Below are positions 27,013 through 36,533 of a DNA stretch of 60,473 nt, piece after piece. The notes under the pieces were generated by a model that did no database searches, was not told where the DNA came from, and was given only the letters and a program-made list of their open reading frames with translations. Numbering within the stretch: the stretch's first letter is position 1; the number at the start of each line of letters is the position of its first letter. The stretch is taken from positions 1 to 60,473 of the forward strand of contig NZ_SMAH01000016.1 in NCBI RefSeq assembly GCF_004342625.1, read 5' to 3'. Made by a program: the position numbers and the translations under genes. This DNA comes from Tepidimonas ignava (lineage in GTDB: Bacteria; Pseudomonadota; Gammaproteobacteria; Burkholderiales; Burkholderiaceae_C).

Positions 27013-28386
27013 ATGGCATCCGCCCTCACCGAAAAATTGTCGCGCCTGGTCAAAGAACTGCGCGGCCAGGCCCGTATCACCGAAAGCAACGTGCAGGACA
27101 TGCTGCGCGAGGTGCGCATGGCGCTGCTGGAGGCCGATGTGGCCTTGCCGGTGGTGCGCGACTTCATCGCCCGTGTCAAGGACAAGGCCTTGGGGCAGGA
27201 GGTGGTGGGGTCGCTCACGCCGGGGCAGGCGCTGGTGGGCATCATCCACCGCGAGCTGGCCGCGACGATGGGCGCGGGCGTGGCCGACCTCAACCTGGCC
27301 GTGCAGCCGCCCGCGGTGATCCTGATGGCCGGCTTGCAGGGCGCGGGCAAGACCACCACCACCGCCAAGCTCGCCAAGTGGCTGATCGAGCGGCGCAAGA
27401 AAAAGGTGCTGACCGTCAGCACCGACGTGTACCGGCCGGCGGCCATCGAGCAGCTCAAGACCGTGACGCGCCAAGCCGGGGCCGAGTGGTTTGCCAGTAC
27501 GCCGCAGCAGTCGCCGCTGGACATCGCGCGCGCGGCGCTGGACCACGCGCGCCGGCACTACTTCGACGTGCTGCTGGTGGACACGGCGGGGCGGCTGGCC
27601 ATCGACGAGGCCATGATGCGCGAGATCCAGGCGCTGCACGCCGAGCTCAAGCCGGCGGAGACGCTGTTCGTCGTCGATGCGATGCAGGGCCAGGACGCGG
27701 TCAACACCGCGCGCGCGTTCAAGGAGGCGCTGCCGCTGACGGGCATCGTGCTGACCAAGCTGGACGGTGACTCGCGCGGCGGCGCGGCGCTGTCGGTGCG
27801 GGCCATCACCGGCGCGCCGATCAAGTTCGCCGGCGTCAGCGAAAAAATCGACGGCCTGGAGCTGTTCGACGCCGAGCGCCACGCCGGGCGTGTGCTGGGC
27901 ATGGGCGACATCGTGGCGCTGGTGGAGCAGGTGACCGCCGGCGTGGACCTGCAGCAGGCGCAAAAGCTGGCGGCCAAGGTCAAAAGCGGCGGCTTCGACC
28001 TGGAGGACTTTCTCGAGCAGATCCGGCAGATGAAGAAAATGGGCGGACTGTCCAGCCTGCTGGACAAGCTGCCCACGCAACTGGCGGCCAAAGCGGGCGA
28101 GGCCGACTTGTCCCGCGCCGAAAAAGACATCCGCCGCAAAGAGGGCATCATCTGCGCGATGACCCCTGAGGAGCGGCGCCACCCCGAGATCATCAAGGCC
28201 AGCCGCAAGCGCCGCATCGCCGCCGGCGCCGGGGTGCAGGTGCAGGAGGTCAACCGCCTGCTCAAGGAGTTTGAGCAGATGCAGGCGATGATGAAGAAGA
28301 TGAAAGGCGGCGGCCTGATGAAAATGATGAAGCGTCTGGGCGGGATGAAAGGGCTGGGTGGCTTGCCGGGCTTGCCCGGGCGCTGA
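27013..28386 (+). CDS. ffh: Signal recognition particle protein Ffh
   Basis: A 457-residue SRP54 GTPase. N domain (residues 1-90), G domain with GLQGAGKTTT, DTAGR, TKLDGDSRGG, and a methionine-rich M domain at the C-terminus (MQAMMKKMKGGGLMKMMKRLGGMKG) that binds 4.5S RNA and signal sequences. It delivers nascent membrane proteins to FtsY at the inner membrane. Length and all GTPase motifs are normal. Confidence 0.97.
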   Translation: MASALTEKLSRLVKELRGQARITESNVQDMLREVRMALLEADVALPVVRDFIARVKDKALGQEVVGSLTPGQALVGIIHRELAATMGAGVADLNLAVQPPAVILMAGLQGAGKTTTTAKLAKWLIERRKKKVLTVSTDVYRPAAIEQLKTVTRQAGAEWFASTPQQSPLDIARAALDHARRHYFDVLLVDTAGRLAIDEAMMREIQALHAELKPAETLFVVDAMQGQDAVNTARAFKEALPLTGIVLTKLDGDSRGGAALSVRAITGAPIKFAGVSEKIDGLELFDAERHAGRVLGMGDIVALVEQVTAGVDLQQAQKLAAKVKSGGFDLEDFLEQIRQMKKMGGLSSLLDKLPTQLAAKAGEADLSRAEKDIRRKEGIICAMTPEERRHPEIIKASRKRRIAAGAGVQVQEVNRLLKEFEQMQAMMKKMKGGGLMKMMKRLGGMKGLGGLPGLPGR

Positions 28387-28448
28387 CGCGCCGCCACCCG
28401 CGGGGTGCGGTCTTGATCCATCGCAAGCGCCTTGGGGCCCCGCGCCGG

Positions 28449-28454
28449 TAGAGT
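28449..28454 (+). promoter_or_regulatory. -10-like TAGAGT before CbiM-like gene
   Basis: TAGAGT lies 8 nt before an in-frame GTG (28463) and 11 nt before the ATG (28466) of the CbiM-like gene. Candidate leaderless or very short-leader promoter. Confidence 0.3.
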
Positions 28455-28465
28455 AGGGTGCCGTG

Positions 28466-29089
28466 ATGGTGCTGGAGCTTGCCTTGACCGTGCTGGCCGT
28501 GGCCGCCGCGCTGGCCGTGCGGCCATGGCGGATGCTGCGCGGGCCGCTGTTGTCGCCCGCGTTGGCGGCGCTGGCGGTGTTGCCGTGGCTGTGGCTGCTG
28601 CCGCAAAAATTGCCCGCCGGCATGGCGGTGCAGTTCTCCGGGGCCAGCTTGCTGGTGCTGATGCTGGGCTGGCCGCTGGCCGTGCCCGTGCTGCTGGGCG
28701 TGGCGGCGCTGGTGTGGCTGCTGGGGCAGGCGCCGCTGCAGGCCGTGCTGTCGCAGTGGGTGTGGGTGGGGTTGGTGCCGGCGACGCTGGCGCTGGCCAT
28801 CGGCTGGGCGCTGCGGCGCTGGTTGCCCCCCAATGTGTTCATCTACACGCTGGGGCGGGGCTTTTTCGGCACCGCCGCCGCGCTGTTTGCCTCTGGCGCG
28901 TTGTACGAAGGCATCCACCACCTGATGGGTGGGGTCACGCTGCACGAAGCGCTGGTGGCGCGCTGGCTGATGGCGTGGGGCGACGCGTTTCTGACCGGCT
29001 TGTTCGCCGCCGTGTTCGTCGCCTTCGCCCCGCAGTGGCTGGCCACCTGGTCGGACGAGCGCTACCTGCGCCCACCGCCCAAGGCGTAA
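28466..29089 (+). CDS. CbiM-like energy-coupling-factor permease, orphan
   Basis: A 207-residue membrane protein with about five hydrophobic segments and the sequence PPNVFIYTLGRGFFGTAAAL followed by LMAWGDAFLTGLFAAVFVA, typical of the CbiM/EcfS-like permease group that takes up cobalt or nickel with an ATPase module. No cbiQ, cbiO or cbiN gene is adjacent, so it is an orphan or shares a transporter encoded elsewhere. It lacks the metal-chelating N-terminal MHIxxG start of true CbiM, so substrate is uncertain. GTG 28463 is an alternative start two codons... one codon upstream of the ATG. Confidence 0.7.
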   Translation: MVLELALTVLAVAAALAVRPWRMLRGPLLSPALAALAVLPWLWLLPQKLPAGMAVQFSGASLLVLMLGWPLAVPVLLGVAALVWLLGQAPLQAVLSQWVWVGLVPATLALAIGWALRRWLPPNVFIYTLGRGFFGTAAALFASGALYEGIHHLMGGVTLHEALVARWLMAWGDAFLTGLFAAVFVAFAPQWLATWSDERYLRPPPKA

Positions 29090-29137
29090 GCCGGGACGAG
29101 GCGTCGCACGCACCTCGATCGTGCCAGAATAGGGGCC

Positions 29138-29452
29138 GTGGACCCTGCCGTGCAGCGAATCGACCCCCGCGATCGTGAGGAGATCGTGCGCATCCTGGCG
29201 CCGTTGGCGCAGCGCCACCAAGCGATCGTGTACCTGTTCGGTTCGCGGGCGCGAGGGGATGCGCGCCGAACGTCCGACATCGACTTGGCGGTGCGCGCGG
29301 CAATGCCGATTCCTGCCGATACCTTGGCCGAGGCTAAGCAGGCGCTGGAAGACTCCCGTGTACCGTTTCGTGTCGACCTGGTCGACTACGAGACGGCTGC
29401 GAGCGAGTTGCGCCAGGCAATCGATGCTGAGGGGGTCGCGTGGATCGGCTGA
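29138..29452 (+). CDS. mntA: MNT-type nucleotidyltransferase antitoxin
   Basis: A 104-residue minimal nucleotidyltransferase. The motif GSRARGDARRTSDID matches the GS-x10-DxD active site exactly. In HEPN/MNT pairs, MntA neutralises the HEPN toxin by adding AMP units to a tyrosine next to its active site. A second acidic residue needed for metal binding is likely the D in VDLVDYE. The gene starts with GTG and overlaps the HEPN gene by 13 bases, typical for a co-translated toxin-antitoxin operon. Confidence 0.86.
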   Translation: MDPAVQRIDPRDREEIVRILAPLAQRHQAIVYLFGSRARGDARRTSDIDLAVRAAMPIPADTLAEAKQALEDSRVPFRVDLVDYETAASELRQAIDAEGVAWIG

Positions 29453-29826
29453 AGCAACGTTTGGCGGTGGCCCGCCGCGCCTGGGCGTCGTTGCAGGCAT
29501 TGGCTGGCGAGCCATTCTCAACCGTGGTGAGAGACGCCTCCATCCAGCGGTTCGAATACACCTTCGAAGCGGTGTGGAAGGCGGCGCAGCTGGTGTTGCG
29601 TGAGCGCTATGGCGTGGAGCTGGCCTCGCCTAAACCGGTCATCCGCGCCTCCATGGAAAACGGCTTGCTGACGGAGGAGCAGGCCCGAACGGCGTTGGCG
29701 ATGACGGATCATCGCAACTTGACCTCGCACACCTACAACGAGGCGGTGGCCGATGCCATTTTTGGTGCGCTGGGAACCTACCGGGAGCTGATGCGGGTGT
29801 GGCTCGATCAGCTTGAGCGCTCGTAA
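29440..29826 (+). CDS. hepT: HEPN-domain toxin, HepT/HI0074-like
   Basis: A 128-residue all-alpha protein of the HI0074 branch of HEPN proteins. The RNase motif R-x4-H-x-Y is complete as RNLTSHTY near residues 90-97, with the tyrosine that MntA modifies. HEPN toxins of this class cut RNA (tRNA or mRNA in studied cases). The GTG start lies inside the antitoxin gene. The last 19 bases overlap the 3' end of the convergent folA gene, so the toxin gene may be a compact insertion against folA. Confidence 0.84.
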   Translation: MDRLKQRLAVARRAWASLQALAGEPFSTVVRDASIQRFEYTFEAVWKAAQLVLRERYGVELASPKPVIRASMENGLLTEEQARTALAMTDHRNLTSHTYNEAVADAIFGALGTYRELMRVWLDQLERS

Positions 29827-30344
29827 GTGACGAAGGCAAACGGCAGCCCCGTGGCGCTGACGTGCGCTTCGCGCGCCGTCTCGCGCCACGCGGGTCCCAG
29901 GGTCGGCGCGTAGGCGTCGCCGTCGAAGGCATGACCGATTTCGGTGACCACGGCGCGCTGCGCCAGCGGCTCGGCCTGGGCGTACACCTGCGCGCCACCG
30001 ATCACCCACACCTCGGCGGGGGGGCGGCCGTGCTGGTCGCGCAGTGTGCGGCAGTGGGCCAGCGCGGCTTCCAGGCTGGCCACCGGCACCGCTCCGGCGG
30101 CGCGCAGCTCGGCCGCCCGTACCTCGTCGCGGGTCAGCACCAGGTTGACGCGCCCCGGCAGTGGCCGAAAGCGCGGCGGCAGCGAGTCCCACGTCGTGCG
30201 GCCCATGATGACCGGGCAGCCCTGCGTCAGCCGCCGAAAGTGCGCCAAGTCCTCCGGCAGGTGCCAGGGCATGGCGGGCCGGCCGTCGCGGGTGCAGCCG
30301 ATGACGCCGTTGGCCGCGCGGGCGTAAATCAGGTTCAAACGCAT
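29808..30344 (-). CDS. folA: Dihydrofolate reductase
   Basis: A 178-residue enzyme that reduces dihydrofolate to tetrahydrofolate with NADPH. The motifs [35 protein letters not shown] and [13 protein letters not shown] are intact. The insert GCTRDGRPA in the Met20-loop region is slightly longer than in E. coli. Its stop overlaps the 3' end of the HEPN toxin gene on the other strand. A TATGCT hexamer lies 6 nt before the ATG. Confidence 0.95.
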   Translation of the reverse strand: MRLNLIYARAANGVIGCTRDGRPAMPWHLPEDLAHFRRLTQGCPVIMGRTTWDSLPPRFRPLPGRVNLVLTRDEVRAAELRAAGAVPVASLEAALAHCRTLRDQHGRPPAEVWVIGGAQVYAQAEPLAQRAVVTEIGHAFDGDAYAPTLGPAWRETAREAHVSATGLPFAFVTYERSS

Positions 30345-30350
30345 GGGGCG

Positions 30351-30356
30351 AGCATA
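30351..30356 (-). promoter_or_regulatory. -10-like TATGCT six nt before folA start
   Basis: On the minus strand TATGCT is separated from the folA ATG by CGCCCC only, with no Shine-Dalgarno. Candidate leaderless promoter. Confidence 0.35.
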
Positions 30357-30424
30357 ACGCGCCGGCCAACCCCGGCCGTAAAATGCAAGCTTTTGCCAGC
30401 CTCACCCTTGAGCCCGAGCGCAAC

Positions 30425-33064
30425 ATGACCCAAGCCGTCGACCGTCCGACGTTTTCCGTGGCCGACATCCGGCGCACGTTTTTGGATTTCTTTGCCCAGC
30501 GCGGCCACACGGTGGTGCCCTCCAGCCCGCTGGTGCCGGCCAACGACCCGACGTTGATGTTCACCAACTCGGGCATGGTGCAGTTCAAGGACGTTTTCCT
30601 CGGCACCGACAAGCGCCCGTACGTGCGCGCAGCGTCGGTGCAGGCCTGCCTGCGCGCCGGTGGTAAGCACAACGACCTCGAAAACGTCGGCTACACGGCG
30701 CGCCACCACACGTTTTTCGAGATGCTGGGCAACTGGTCGTTTGGCGACTACTTCAAGCGCGAGAGCCTGAAGTGGGCCTGGGAGCTGTTGACCGAGGTGT
30801 TCAAGCTGCCGCCCGAGCGGCTGTGGGCCACCGTGTACCACGAGGACGACGAGGCCTACGACATCTGGACCAAGGAGATCGGCCTGCCCAGCGAGCGCGT
30901 GGTGCGCATCGGCGACAACAAAGGCGGCAAGTACCAGTCGGACAACTTCTGGATGATGGCCGACACCGGCCCCTGCGGCCCGTGCTCGGAGATCTTCTAC
31001 GACCACGGCCCCGAGGTGCCTGGCGGCCCACCGGGCAGCCCTGATGCCGACGGCGACCGTTACATCGAGATCTGGAACAACGTGTTCATGCAGTTTGACA
31101 TGCAGCCCGACGGCTCGGTGCGGCCGTTGCCGGCGCCTTGCGTGGACACGGGCATGGGGCTGGAGCGCATCGCCGCCATTTTGCAGGGCGTGCACAGCAA
31201 CTACGACATCGACCTGTTTAGGGCCTTGATTGCCGCGGCGGCGCGCGAAACCGGGGCCACCGACCTGGCCAGCCCCAGCCTGCGCGTCATCGCCGACCAC
31301 ATCCGCGCCACCGCCTTTTTGGTGGCCGACGGCGTCATCCCCAGCAACGAAGGCCGCGGCTACGTGCAGCGGCGCATCATTCGCCGGGCCATCCGCCACG
31401 GCTACAAGCTCGGGCGCAAGGCGCCGTTTTTCCACCGGCTGGTGCCGGACCTGGTGGCCCAGATGGGCCAGGCGTACCCCCACCTGGCCGCGAGCGCCGA
31501 GCGCGTCACCGAGGTGCTCAAGGCCGAAGAGGAGCGCTTTTACGAAACGCTGGAACACGGCATGGAGATTCTGGACGCCGCGCTGGCCGGCGGCCAGACC
31601 ACGCTGCCGGGCGAGGTGGCGTTCAAGCTGCACGACACCTACGGCTTTCCGTTGGACCTGACCAACGACGTTTGCCGCGAGCGCGGCGTCGCGGTGGATG
31701 TGGCCGGCTTCGAGGCAGCGATGCAGCGGCAAAAGGAGCAGGCGCGCGCCGCCGGCAAGTTCAAGATGGAGCGCGTGCTCGACTACGGCGGGCCGGACAA
31801 CCGCTTCGTGGGCTACGAGCACCTGCAGGCCCAGGCCAAGGTGGTGGCGCTGTACCACGAGGGCACGCCGGTGGCTGAGCTCAAGGCCGGGCAGGCCGGC
31901 ATCGTCGTGCTGGACGAGACGCCGTTTTACGCCGAAAGCGGTGGCCAGGTCGGCGACCGTGGGGTGCTGCAAGCCGGCTCGGCGCGCTTTGAGGTGCACG
32001 ACACGCAAAAAATCAAAGCCCATGTGCACGGCCACCATGGCGTGGTGGCCGAAGGCGTCATCGCGGTGGGCGACCACGTCACGGCCCAGGTGGATGGTGC
32101 GCGCCGCGCCGCCACGATGCGCAACCACTCGGCCACCCACCTGATGCACAAGGCCTTGCGCGAGGTGCTGGGGGAGCACGTGCAGCAAAAAGGCTCGCTC
32201 GTGGACGACGAGCGCACGCGCTTTGACTTCTCGCACAACGCCCCGCTGACGCCGCAGCAGGTGCAGGCGATCGAAGCCAAGGTCAACGCCGAAATCCTGG
32301 CCAACACCCCCACGCAGGCGCGCGTGATGCCGCTGGACGAGGCCCGCGCCGCCGGCGCGATGATGTTGTTTGGCGAAAAGTACGGCGACACTGTGCGCGT
32401 GCTGGACATCGGCTCCAGCCGCGAGCTGTGCGGCGGCACCCACGTGGCGCGCACCGGTGACATCGGGCTGTTCAAGATCGTCGCCGAAGGCGGCGTGGCG
32501 GCCGGCATCCGGCGCGTCGAAGCCGTCACCGGCACCGGGGCGCTGGCGTACCTGCAGCGGCTGGAGCAGCAGGTGCAGGCGGCCGCGGGCGTGCTCAAGG
32601 CCCCGGCCGAGGAGTTGGTGGCGCGCATCGAGCAGACCCAGCAGCGCGTGCGCGAGCTGGAAAAAGACCTCGACACGCTCAAGGCGCGGCTGGCCACGGC
32701 GCAAGCCGATGGGTTGGCCGCTCAGGCCGTGGCGGTGGGCGACGTGCAGGTGCTGGCCACGCGGCTGGACGGCGCCGACGCCAAGACCCTGCGCGAAGCG
32801 GTGGACAAGCTCAAAGCCCGCCTCAAGCGCGCCGTGGTGGTGCTGGCCAGCGTGGAGGGCACCAAGGTGCAGCTGTGCGCGGGGGTGACGCCCGATCTGG
32901 TGGCGCAGGGCCTCAAGGCCGGCGAGCTGGTCGGCGCCGTGGCCCAGCAGGTGGGGGGCAAAGGCGGCGGCAAGCCCGACCTGGCGATGGCCGGCGGCAC
33001 CGACGCCGCCCGTGTGCCGGCCGCCCTGGGCAGCGTGCGCGACTGGGTGGCGCAGCGGGTGTGA
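30425..33064 (+). CDS. alaS: Alanyl-tRNA synthetase
   Basis: An 879-residue class II synthetase. The catalytic core shows [15 protein letters not shown]-like motif ([13 protein letters not shown]), [19 protein letters not shown] and DTGMGLERI. The editing domain has [11 protein letters not shown] and [10 protein letters not shown], the zinc/editing signatures. The C-terminal C-Ala domain ends with [12 protein letters not shown]. Length is normal. The ATG at 30425 gives the usual N-terminus; an upstream start at 30383 was rejected. Confidence 0.97.
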   Translation: MTQAVDRPTFSVADIRRTFLDFFAQRGHTVVPSSPLVPANDPTLMFTNSGMVQFKDVFLGTDKRPYVRAASVQACLRAGGKHNDLENVGYTARHHTFFEMLGNWSFGDYFKRESLKWAWELLTEVFKLPPERLWATVYHEDDEAYDIWTKEIGLPSERVVRIGDNKGGKYQSDNFWMMADTGPCGPCSEIFYDHGPEVPGGPPGSPDADGDRYIEIWNNVFMQFDMQPDGSVRPLPAPCVDTGMGLERIAAILQGVHSNYDIDLFRALIAAAARETGATDLASPSLRVIADHIRATAFLVADGVIPSNEGRGYVQRRIIRRAIRHGYKLGRKAPFFHRLVPDLVAQMGQAYPHLAASAERVTEVLKAEEERFYETLEHGMEILDAALAGGQTTLPGEVAFKLHDTYGFPLDLTNDVCRERGVAVDVAGFEAAMQRQKEQARAAGKFKMERVLDYGGPDNRFVGYEHLQAQAKVVALYHEGTPVAELKAGQAGIVVLDETPFYAESGGQVGDRGVLQAGSARFEVHDTQKIKAHVHGHHGVVAEGVIAVGDHVTAQVDGARRAATMRNHSATHLMHKALREVLGEHVQQKGSLVDDERTRFDFSHNAPLTPQQVQAIEAKVNAEILANTPTQARVMPLDEARAAGAMMLFGEKYGDTVRVLDIGSSRELCGGTHVARTGDIGLFKIVAEGGVAAGIRRVEAVTGTGALAYLQRLEQQVQAAAGVLKAPAEELVARIEQTQQRVRELEKDLDTLKARLATAQADGLAAQAVAVGDVQVLATRLDGADAKTLREAVDKLKARLKRAVVVLASVEGTKVQLCAGVTPDLVAQGLKAGELVGAVAQQVGGKGGGKPDLAMAGGTDAARVPAALGSVRDWVAQRV

Positions 33065-33072
33065 GGGGCGCC

Positions 33073-34011
33073 TCAGGCGCCCGCCGCGGCAGCGGTGTCC
33101 GGCTCGTCCGGCGGGTGGGCGCGCACGTGCTCCACAAAGCGCTGGGCGGCCAGCGACAGGCGCCGGTCGCTGCGCCACACCAGCAGCCAGCGCCGCTCGA
33201 TCGGGAAGCCCACCACCGGCAACAGCGCCACGCCGTCGTGCGCCGGGTCGGCCGCCAGCGCGTGGCGTGACACCACCGCCAACCCCAGCCCGGCGGCCAC
33301 CGCGTGCTTGATCGCCTCGTTGCTGCCCAGCGTGGCGCGCACCGTGGGGGTCAGCCCGTGCGTGTGCAGGTAGGCTTCGGTGGCCAGCCGGGTGCCCGAG
33401 CCGGGCTCGCGCATCAGCAGCGCTTGCCCGTTGAGGGCGGTGCGCGCCACGCGGCGCGCGCCGGCCCACGGGTGGCCCGCCGGGCCGATCAGCACCAGGG
33501 GGTTGCGCATCAACGGAACCCGGTGCAAGGGCAGGTTGTCCGGCGGCATCATCATCACGGCCAGCTCGATCTCGTCTTGCTGCAGGCGGCGCACCACGGC
33601 GTCGCGGTTGTCCACCGCGAGCTCGATGTCGATGCCGGGGTGGCTGTCGGTGTAGCGGCGCAGCCAGCGCGCGATGAAGTATTCGGTCGTCGTCACGCCT
33701 GCGATGCGCAGCCGCCCGCGCTCCAGACCGTGCAGCGCCTGCAGGTCCTCTTCGAAGCGCTGCCAGCGCGCGAACATGTCCAGCGCCGTGGCGCGCAGCA
33801 GTTGCGCGGCCTCGGTGGGGCGGATGCCGCGCCCCACCGGCTCGACCAGGGCGGTGTCCAGCGCGCTTTGCAGCTCGTGGATCTGCGCCGACACGGTGGG
33901 CTGGGTCAGGTGCAGCTCGGCCGCGGCCCGGGTGATGGAGCCCAGCCGAACCACCGCCTCCAGCGTGCGAAGTTGATGAAAGGTGACGCGCGGCGGACGG
34001 ATCTTATTCAT
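33073..34011 (-). CDS. LysR-family regulator, CbbR-like
   Basis: A 312-residue LysR regulator. Winged helix-turn-helix at residues 8-66 (TFHQLRTLEAVVRLGSITRAAAELHLTQPTVSAQI) and a periplasmic-binding-like effector domain with TEYFIARWLRR and SNEAIKHAVAAGLG. The HTH and effector region resemble the CbbR group, but no carbon-fixation genes are here. It is divergent from icd, 97 bases apart, and so may regulate icd and itself. The Ala/Pro/Asp-rich C-terminal tail is unusual but short. Confidence 0.85.
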   Translation of the reverse strand: MNKIRPPRVTFHQLRTLEAVVRLGSITRAAAELHLTQPTVSAQIHELQSALDTALVEPVGRGIRPTEAAQLLRATALDMFARWQRFEEDLQALHGLERGRLRIAGVTTTEYFIARWLRRYTDSHPGIDIELAVDNRDAVVRRLQQDEIELAVMMMPPDNLPLHRVPLMRNPLVLIGPAGHPWAGARRVARTALNGQALLMREPGSGTRLATEAYLHTHGLTPTVRATLGSNEAIKHAVAAGLGLAVVSRHALAADPAHDGVALLPVVGFPIERRWLLVWRSDRRLSLAAQRFVEHVRAHPPDEPDTAAAAGA

Positions 34012-34108
34012 TGACTAAGTACGATGTAAACAATCAGAAATGATGATTTGAAATCGATGCCATGATCGGCCAAACTGCGCCCATCGTCAACCCCGACAAG
34101 GTTCGAAG
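34012..34108. promoter_or_regulatory. Divergent lysR/icd control region
   Basis: AT-richer than the genes on both sides. It holds an 11-bp palindrome GATTTGAAATC at 34045-34055 and a TNA-N7-TNA pattern (TCA at 34034-34036, TGA at 34044-34046), the half-site format of CbbR-like LysR proteins. It is a likely operator for the adjacent regulator, on sequence pattern only. Confidence 0.4.
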
Positions 34109-35581
34109 ATGAGCGAACTCACCCCCATCACCGTCGCGCGCGGCGACGGCATCGGCCCCGAGATCATGGACGCCACGCTGCGCGTGCTGCAGGCCGCAGG
34201 CGCGCGCATCGCGCCGGAGTTCATCGAGATCGGCGAGCAGCAGTACCGGGCCGGCCACAGCTCGGGCATCGCGCCCGAGGCGTGGGACAGCCTGCGGCGC
34301 ACCAAGGTGTTCCTCAAGGCCCCGATCACCACGCCGCAGGGCGGCGGCTTCAAAAGCCTCAACGTCACCATCCGCAAGACGCTGGGCCTGTACGCCAACG
34401 TGCGTCCGTGCGTCAGCTACGCGCCCTTCGTGCGCACGCTGCACCCCAAGATGAACCTGGTCATCGTGCGCGAAAACGAGGAGGACCTCTACGCCGGCAT
34501 CGAGCACCGCCAGACCGACGAGGTGTTCCAGTGCCTCAAGCTCATCACCCGCCCGGGCTGCGAAAAAATCGTGCGCTACGCGTTCGAGTACGCGCGCCGC
34601 CATGGCCGCAAGAAGGTCACCTGCATGACCAAAGACAACATCATGAAGATGACCGATGGGCTGTTCCATCGCGTCTTCGACGAGATCGCGCCGCAGTACC
34701 CGGAGATCGAGACCGAGCACCTGATCATCGACATCGGCGCGGCGCGGCTGGCCACGCGGCCGGAGCGCTTCGACGTCATCGTCACGCCCAACCTGTACGG
34801 CGACATTCTGTCGGACATCGCGGCGGAACTGACCGGCTCGGTGGGGCTGGCGCCCAGCGCCAACATCGGCGACCACGTGGCGATGTTCGAAGCCATCCAC
34901 GGCAGCGCCCCCGACATCGCCGGCAAGGGCATCGCCAACCCCTCGGGCCTGCTGCTGGCGGCGGTGCTGATGCTGGTGCACATCGGCCAGCCGGCGGTGG
35001 CCGAAACCATCCACAACGCCTGGCTGCGCACCATCGAAGACGGCGTGCACACGGCCGAGCTGCACGGCTCGCTCAGCATTGGCCGGCCGTTTGGCAGCAT
35101 GGACTTTGCCGATGCGGTGATCGAGCGGCTGGGCCAGCGGCCCGAGCAACTGGCCCCCGTGCGCTACGCGTGGGCCGATGCGGCGGGGTCGGCCCCGGCC
35201 GCGGCGGCGGCGATCCCGGTGGCGCTGCCGCGTCGCGCGCCAGCGGTCAAGGGGCTGGTCGGGGTGGACGTGTTTGTGCACGCCGCCGGTGTCAGCGCCG
35301 ACTTTGTCGCGGGGCAGCTCAGCGCGTTGGTGACGCCGCCCTTCACCTTGCAGATGATCACCAACCGTGGCGTCAAGGTCTGGCCCGGCGGTTTCCCCGA
35401 AACCTTCTGCACCGACCACTGGCGCTGCCGCTTCGTCGCGCCGCAGGGGCAAACGGTGACCCACGCCGACATCATCGGTTTGCTGCACGCGCTCACCGCG
35501 CGTGGCGTCGACGTGATCAAGACGGAAAACCTGTGCACGTTCGACGGTGAGCGCGGCTACGCGCTCGGTCAAGGGCAGTAG
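34109..35581 (+). CDS. icd: NADP-type isocitrate dehydrogenase, long form
   Basis: A 490-residue enzyme of the isocitrate/isopropylmalate dehydrogenase family. GDGIGPEIM, NVRPCVSYAPF, ENEEDLYAGIEHR, TKDNIMKMTDG and DIAAELTGSVGLAPSANIGDH match the TCA-cycle isocitrate dehydrogenase subtype that carries an extra C-terminal domain, first noted in alphaproteobacteria such as Rickettsia. The last about 110 residues (GLVGVDVFVHA, LQMITNRGVKVWPGG, DIIGLLHAL, DVIKTENLCTFDG) form that extra domain and are absent from E. coli Icd. It converts isocitrate to 2-oxoglutarate. Its 3' end overlaps the convergent pseudouridine synthase gene by 13 bases. Confidence 0.88.
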   Translation: MSELTPITVARGDGIGPEIMDATLRVLQAAGARIAPEFIEIGEQQYRAGHSSGIAPEAWDSLRRTKVFLKAPITTPQGGGFKSLNVTIRKTLGLYANVRPCVSYAPFVRTLHPKMNLVIVRENEEDLYAGIEHRQTDEVFQCLKLITRPGCEKIVRYAFEYARRHGRKKVTCMTKDNIMKMTDGLFHRVFDEIAPQYPEIETEHLIIDIGAARLATRPERFDVIVTPNLYGDILSDIAAELTGSVGLAPSANIGDHVAMFEAIHGSAPDIAGKGIANPSGLLLAAVLMLVHIGQPAVAETIHNAWLRTIEDGVHTAELHGSLSIGRPFGSMDFADAVIERLGQRPEQLAPVRYAWADAAGSAPAAAAAIPVALPRRAPAVKGLVGVDVFVHAAGVSADFVAGQLSALVTPPFTLQMITNRGVKVWPGGFPETFCTDHWRCRFVAPQGQTVTHADIIGLLHALTARGVDVIKTENLCTFDGERGYALGQGQ

Positions 35582-36519
35582 TCCAGCCGGCGTTGGCTGG
35601 TGAACGTGCGGCGCTGGCCGGTGATGGGGTCGTCGAACGCGATGGCCCGGGCCAGCAACTGCAGCGGCTGGTTGTGGTCGGGCAGGTCGTTCGGCCCCAG
35701 CCGCACCGTGGGGTACAGCGGGTCGCCGACGATGGGCAAGCCCAGCGCCGCCATGTGCACGCGCAACTGGTGACGCTTGCCGGTCACGGGCCGCAGCCGG
35801 TAGTGGGCCAGCTCGCCGCGCGCACCCAGCCGCTGCAGCGGCTCGATCCAGGTTTCGCTGTTGGGCGCCAGTCCCTCGTCCGGCGCGGCCTCGCGCATCC
35901 GGTAAAACGCGGTCTCGTCTTCGCGCAGGTGGCTCACGCGCCGCTGCGGCCAGACCAGGTCGCCGCGCCACGGCGCGATGGCCTCGTAGGTCTTGTCCAC
36001 CCGGCGCTCGCGGAACAGCCGCTGGTACGCGTCGCGCTCGGCGGCGCGCACGCTGAACACCACCAACCCCGCCGTTTCGCGGTCGATGCGGTGCAGCGGG
36101 CTCAGCTCGGGCAAACCCAGGGTGTTTTTGAGGCGCACCAGCAGCGTTTCGCGCACGTGGCGGCCACCAGGGGTGACCGGCAGAAAGTGCGGCTTGTCCA
36201 CCACCAGCAGGTGTTCGTCGCGCAACAGCACCGTCGCCTCGAACGGGATCGGGGGCTCGTCGGGCACGTCACGCCAGTAGTAGATGCGCTGGCCATGCAG
36301 GTAGGGGGTGTGTTCGTCCAGCGCGCGTCCGTGCTCGTCCAGCACTTGGCCGGCGCGCAGGCGGTCCAGCCAGACCTCGCGCGGCACCCGTGGCAGCCGC
36401 TCGGCCAGACAGTCCAACAACGTTGGCCATGGGCACTGGCGCAGGCGGGGCAGCGCCAGGCAGCTCGGGCTGAGCCCGTCGCGCAGGCCGATGGCGGGGT
36501 TTTTGGGCGGGCGGGCCAT
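35569..36519 (-). CDS. RluA-family pseudouridine synthase
   Basis: A 316-residue RNA-modifying enzyme. The catalytic motif HRIDRETAGLVVFS holds the essential aspartate, followed by the family motif KTYEAI and the C-terminal VTGKRHQLRVHMAALGLPIVGDPLY. A partial S4-like N-terminus (LPRVPREVWLDRLRAGQVL) is present. Which uridines it modifies cannot be told. ATG 36519 was chosen; the ribD stop is 15 bases upstream, so they are probably co-transcribed. Confidence 0.87.
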   Translation of the reverse strand: MARPPKNPAIGLRDGLSPSCLALPRLRQCPWPTLLDCLAERLPRVPREVWLDRLRAGQVLDEHGRALDEHTPYLHGQRIYYWRDVPDEPPIPFEATVLLRDEHLLVVDKPHFLPVTPGGRHVRETLLVRLKNTLGLPELSPLHRIDRETAGLVVFSVRAAERDAYQRLFRERRVDKTYEAIAPWRGDLVWPQRRVSHLREDETAFYRMREAAPDEGLAPNSETWIEPLQRLGARGELAHYRLRPVTGKRHQLRVHMAALGLPIVGDPLYPTVRLGPNDLPDHNQPLQLLARAIAFDDPITGQRRTFTSQRRLDYCP

Positions 36520-36533
36520 GCGGCAACGCACGC

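Noticed and set aside
33060-33090. GGGCGCC/GGCGCCC hairpin at the alaS stop as terminator
   Set aside because: It has no T-tract on either strand and overlaps the LysR coding end.
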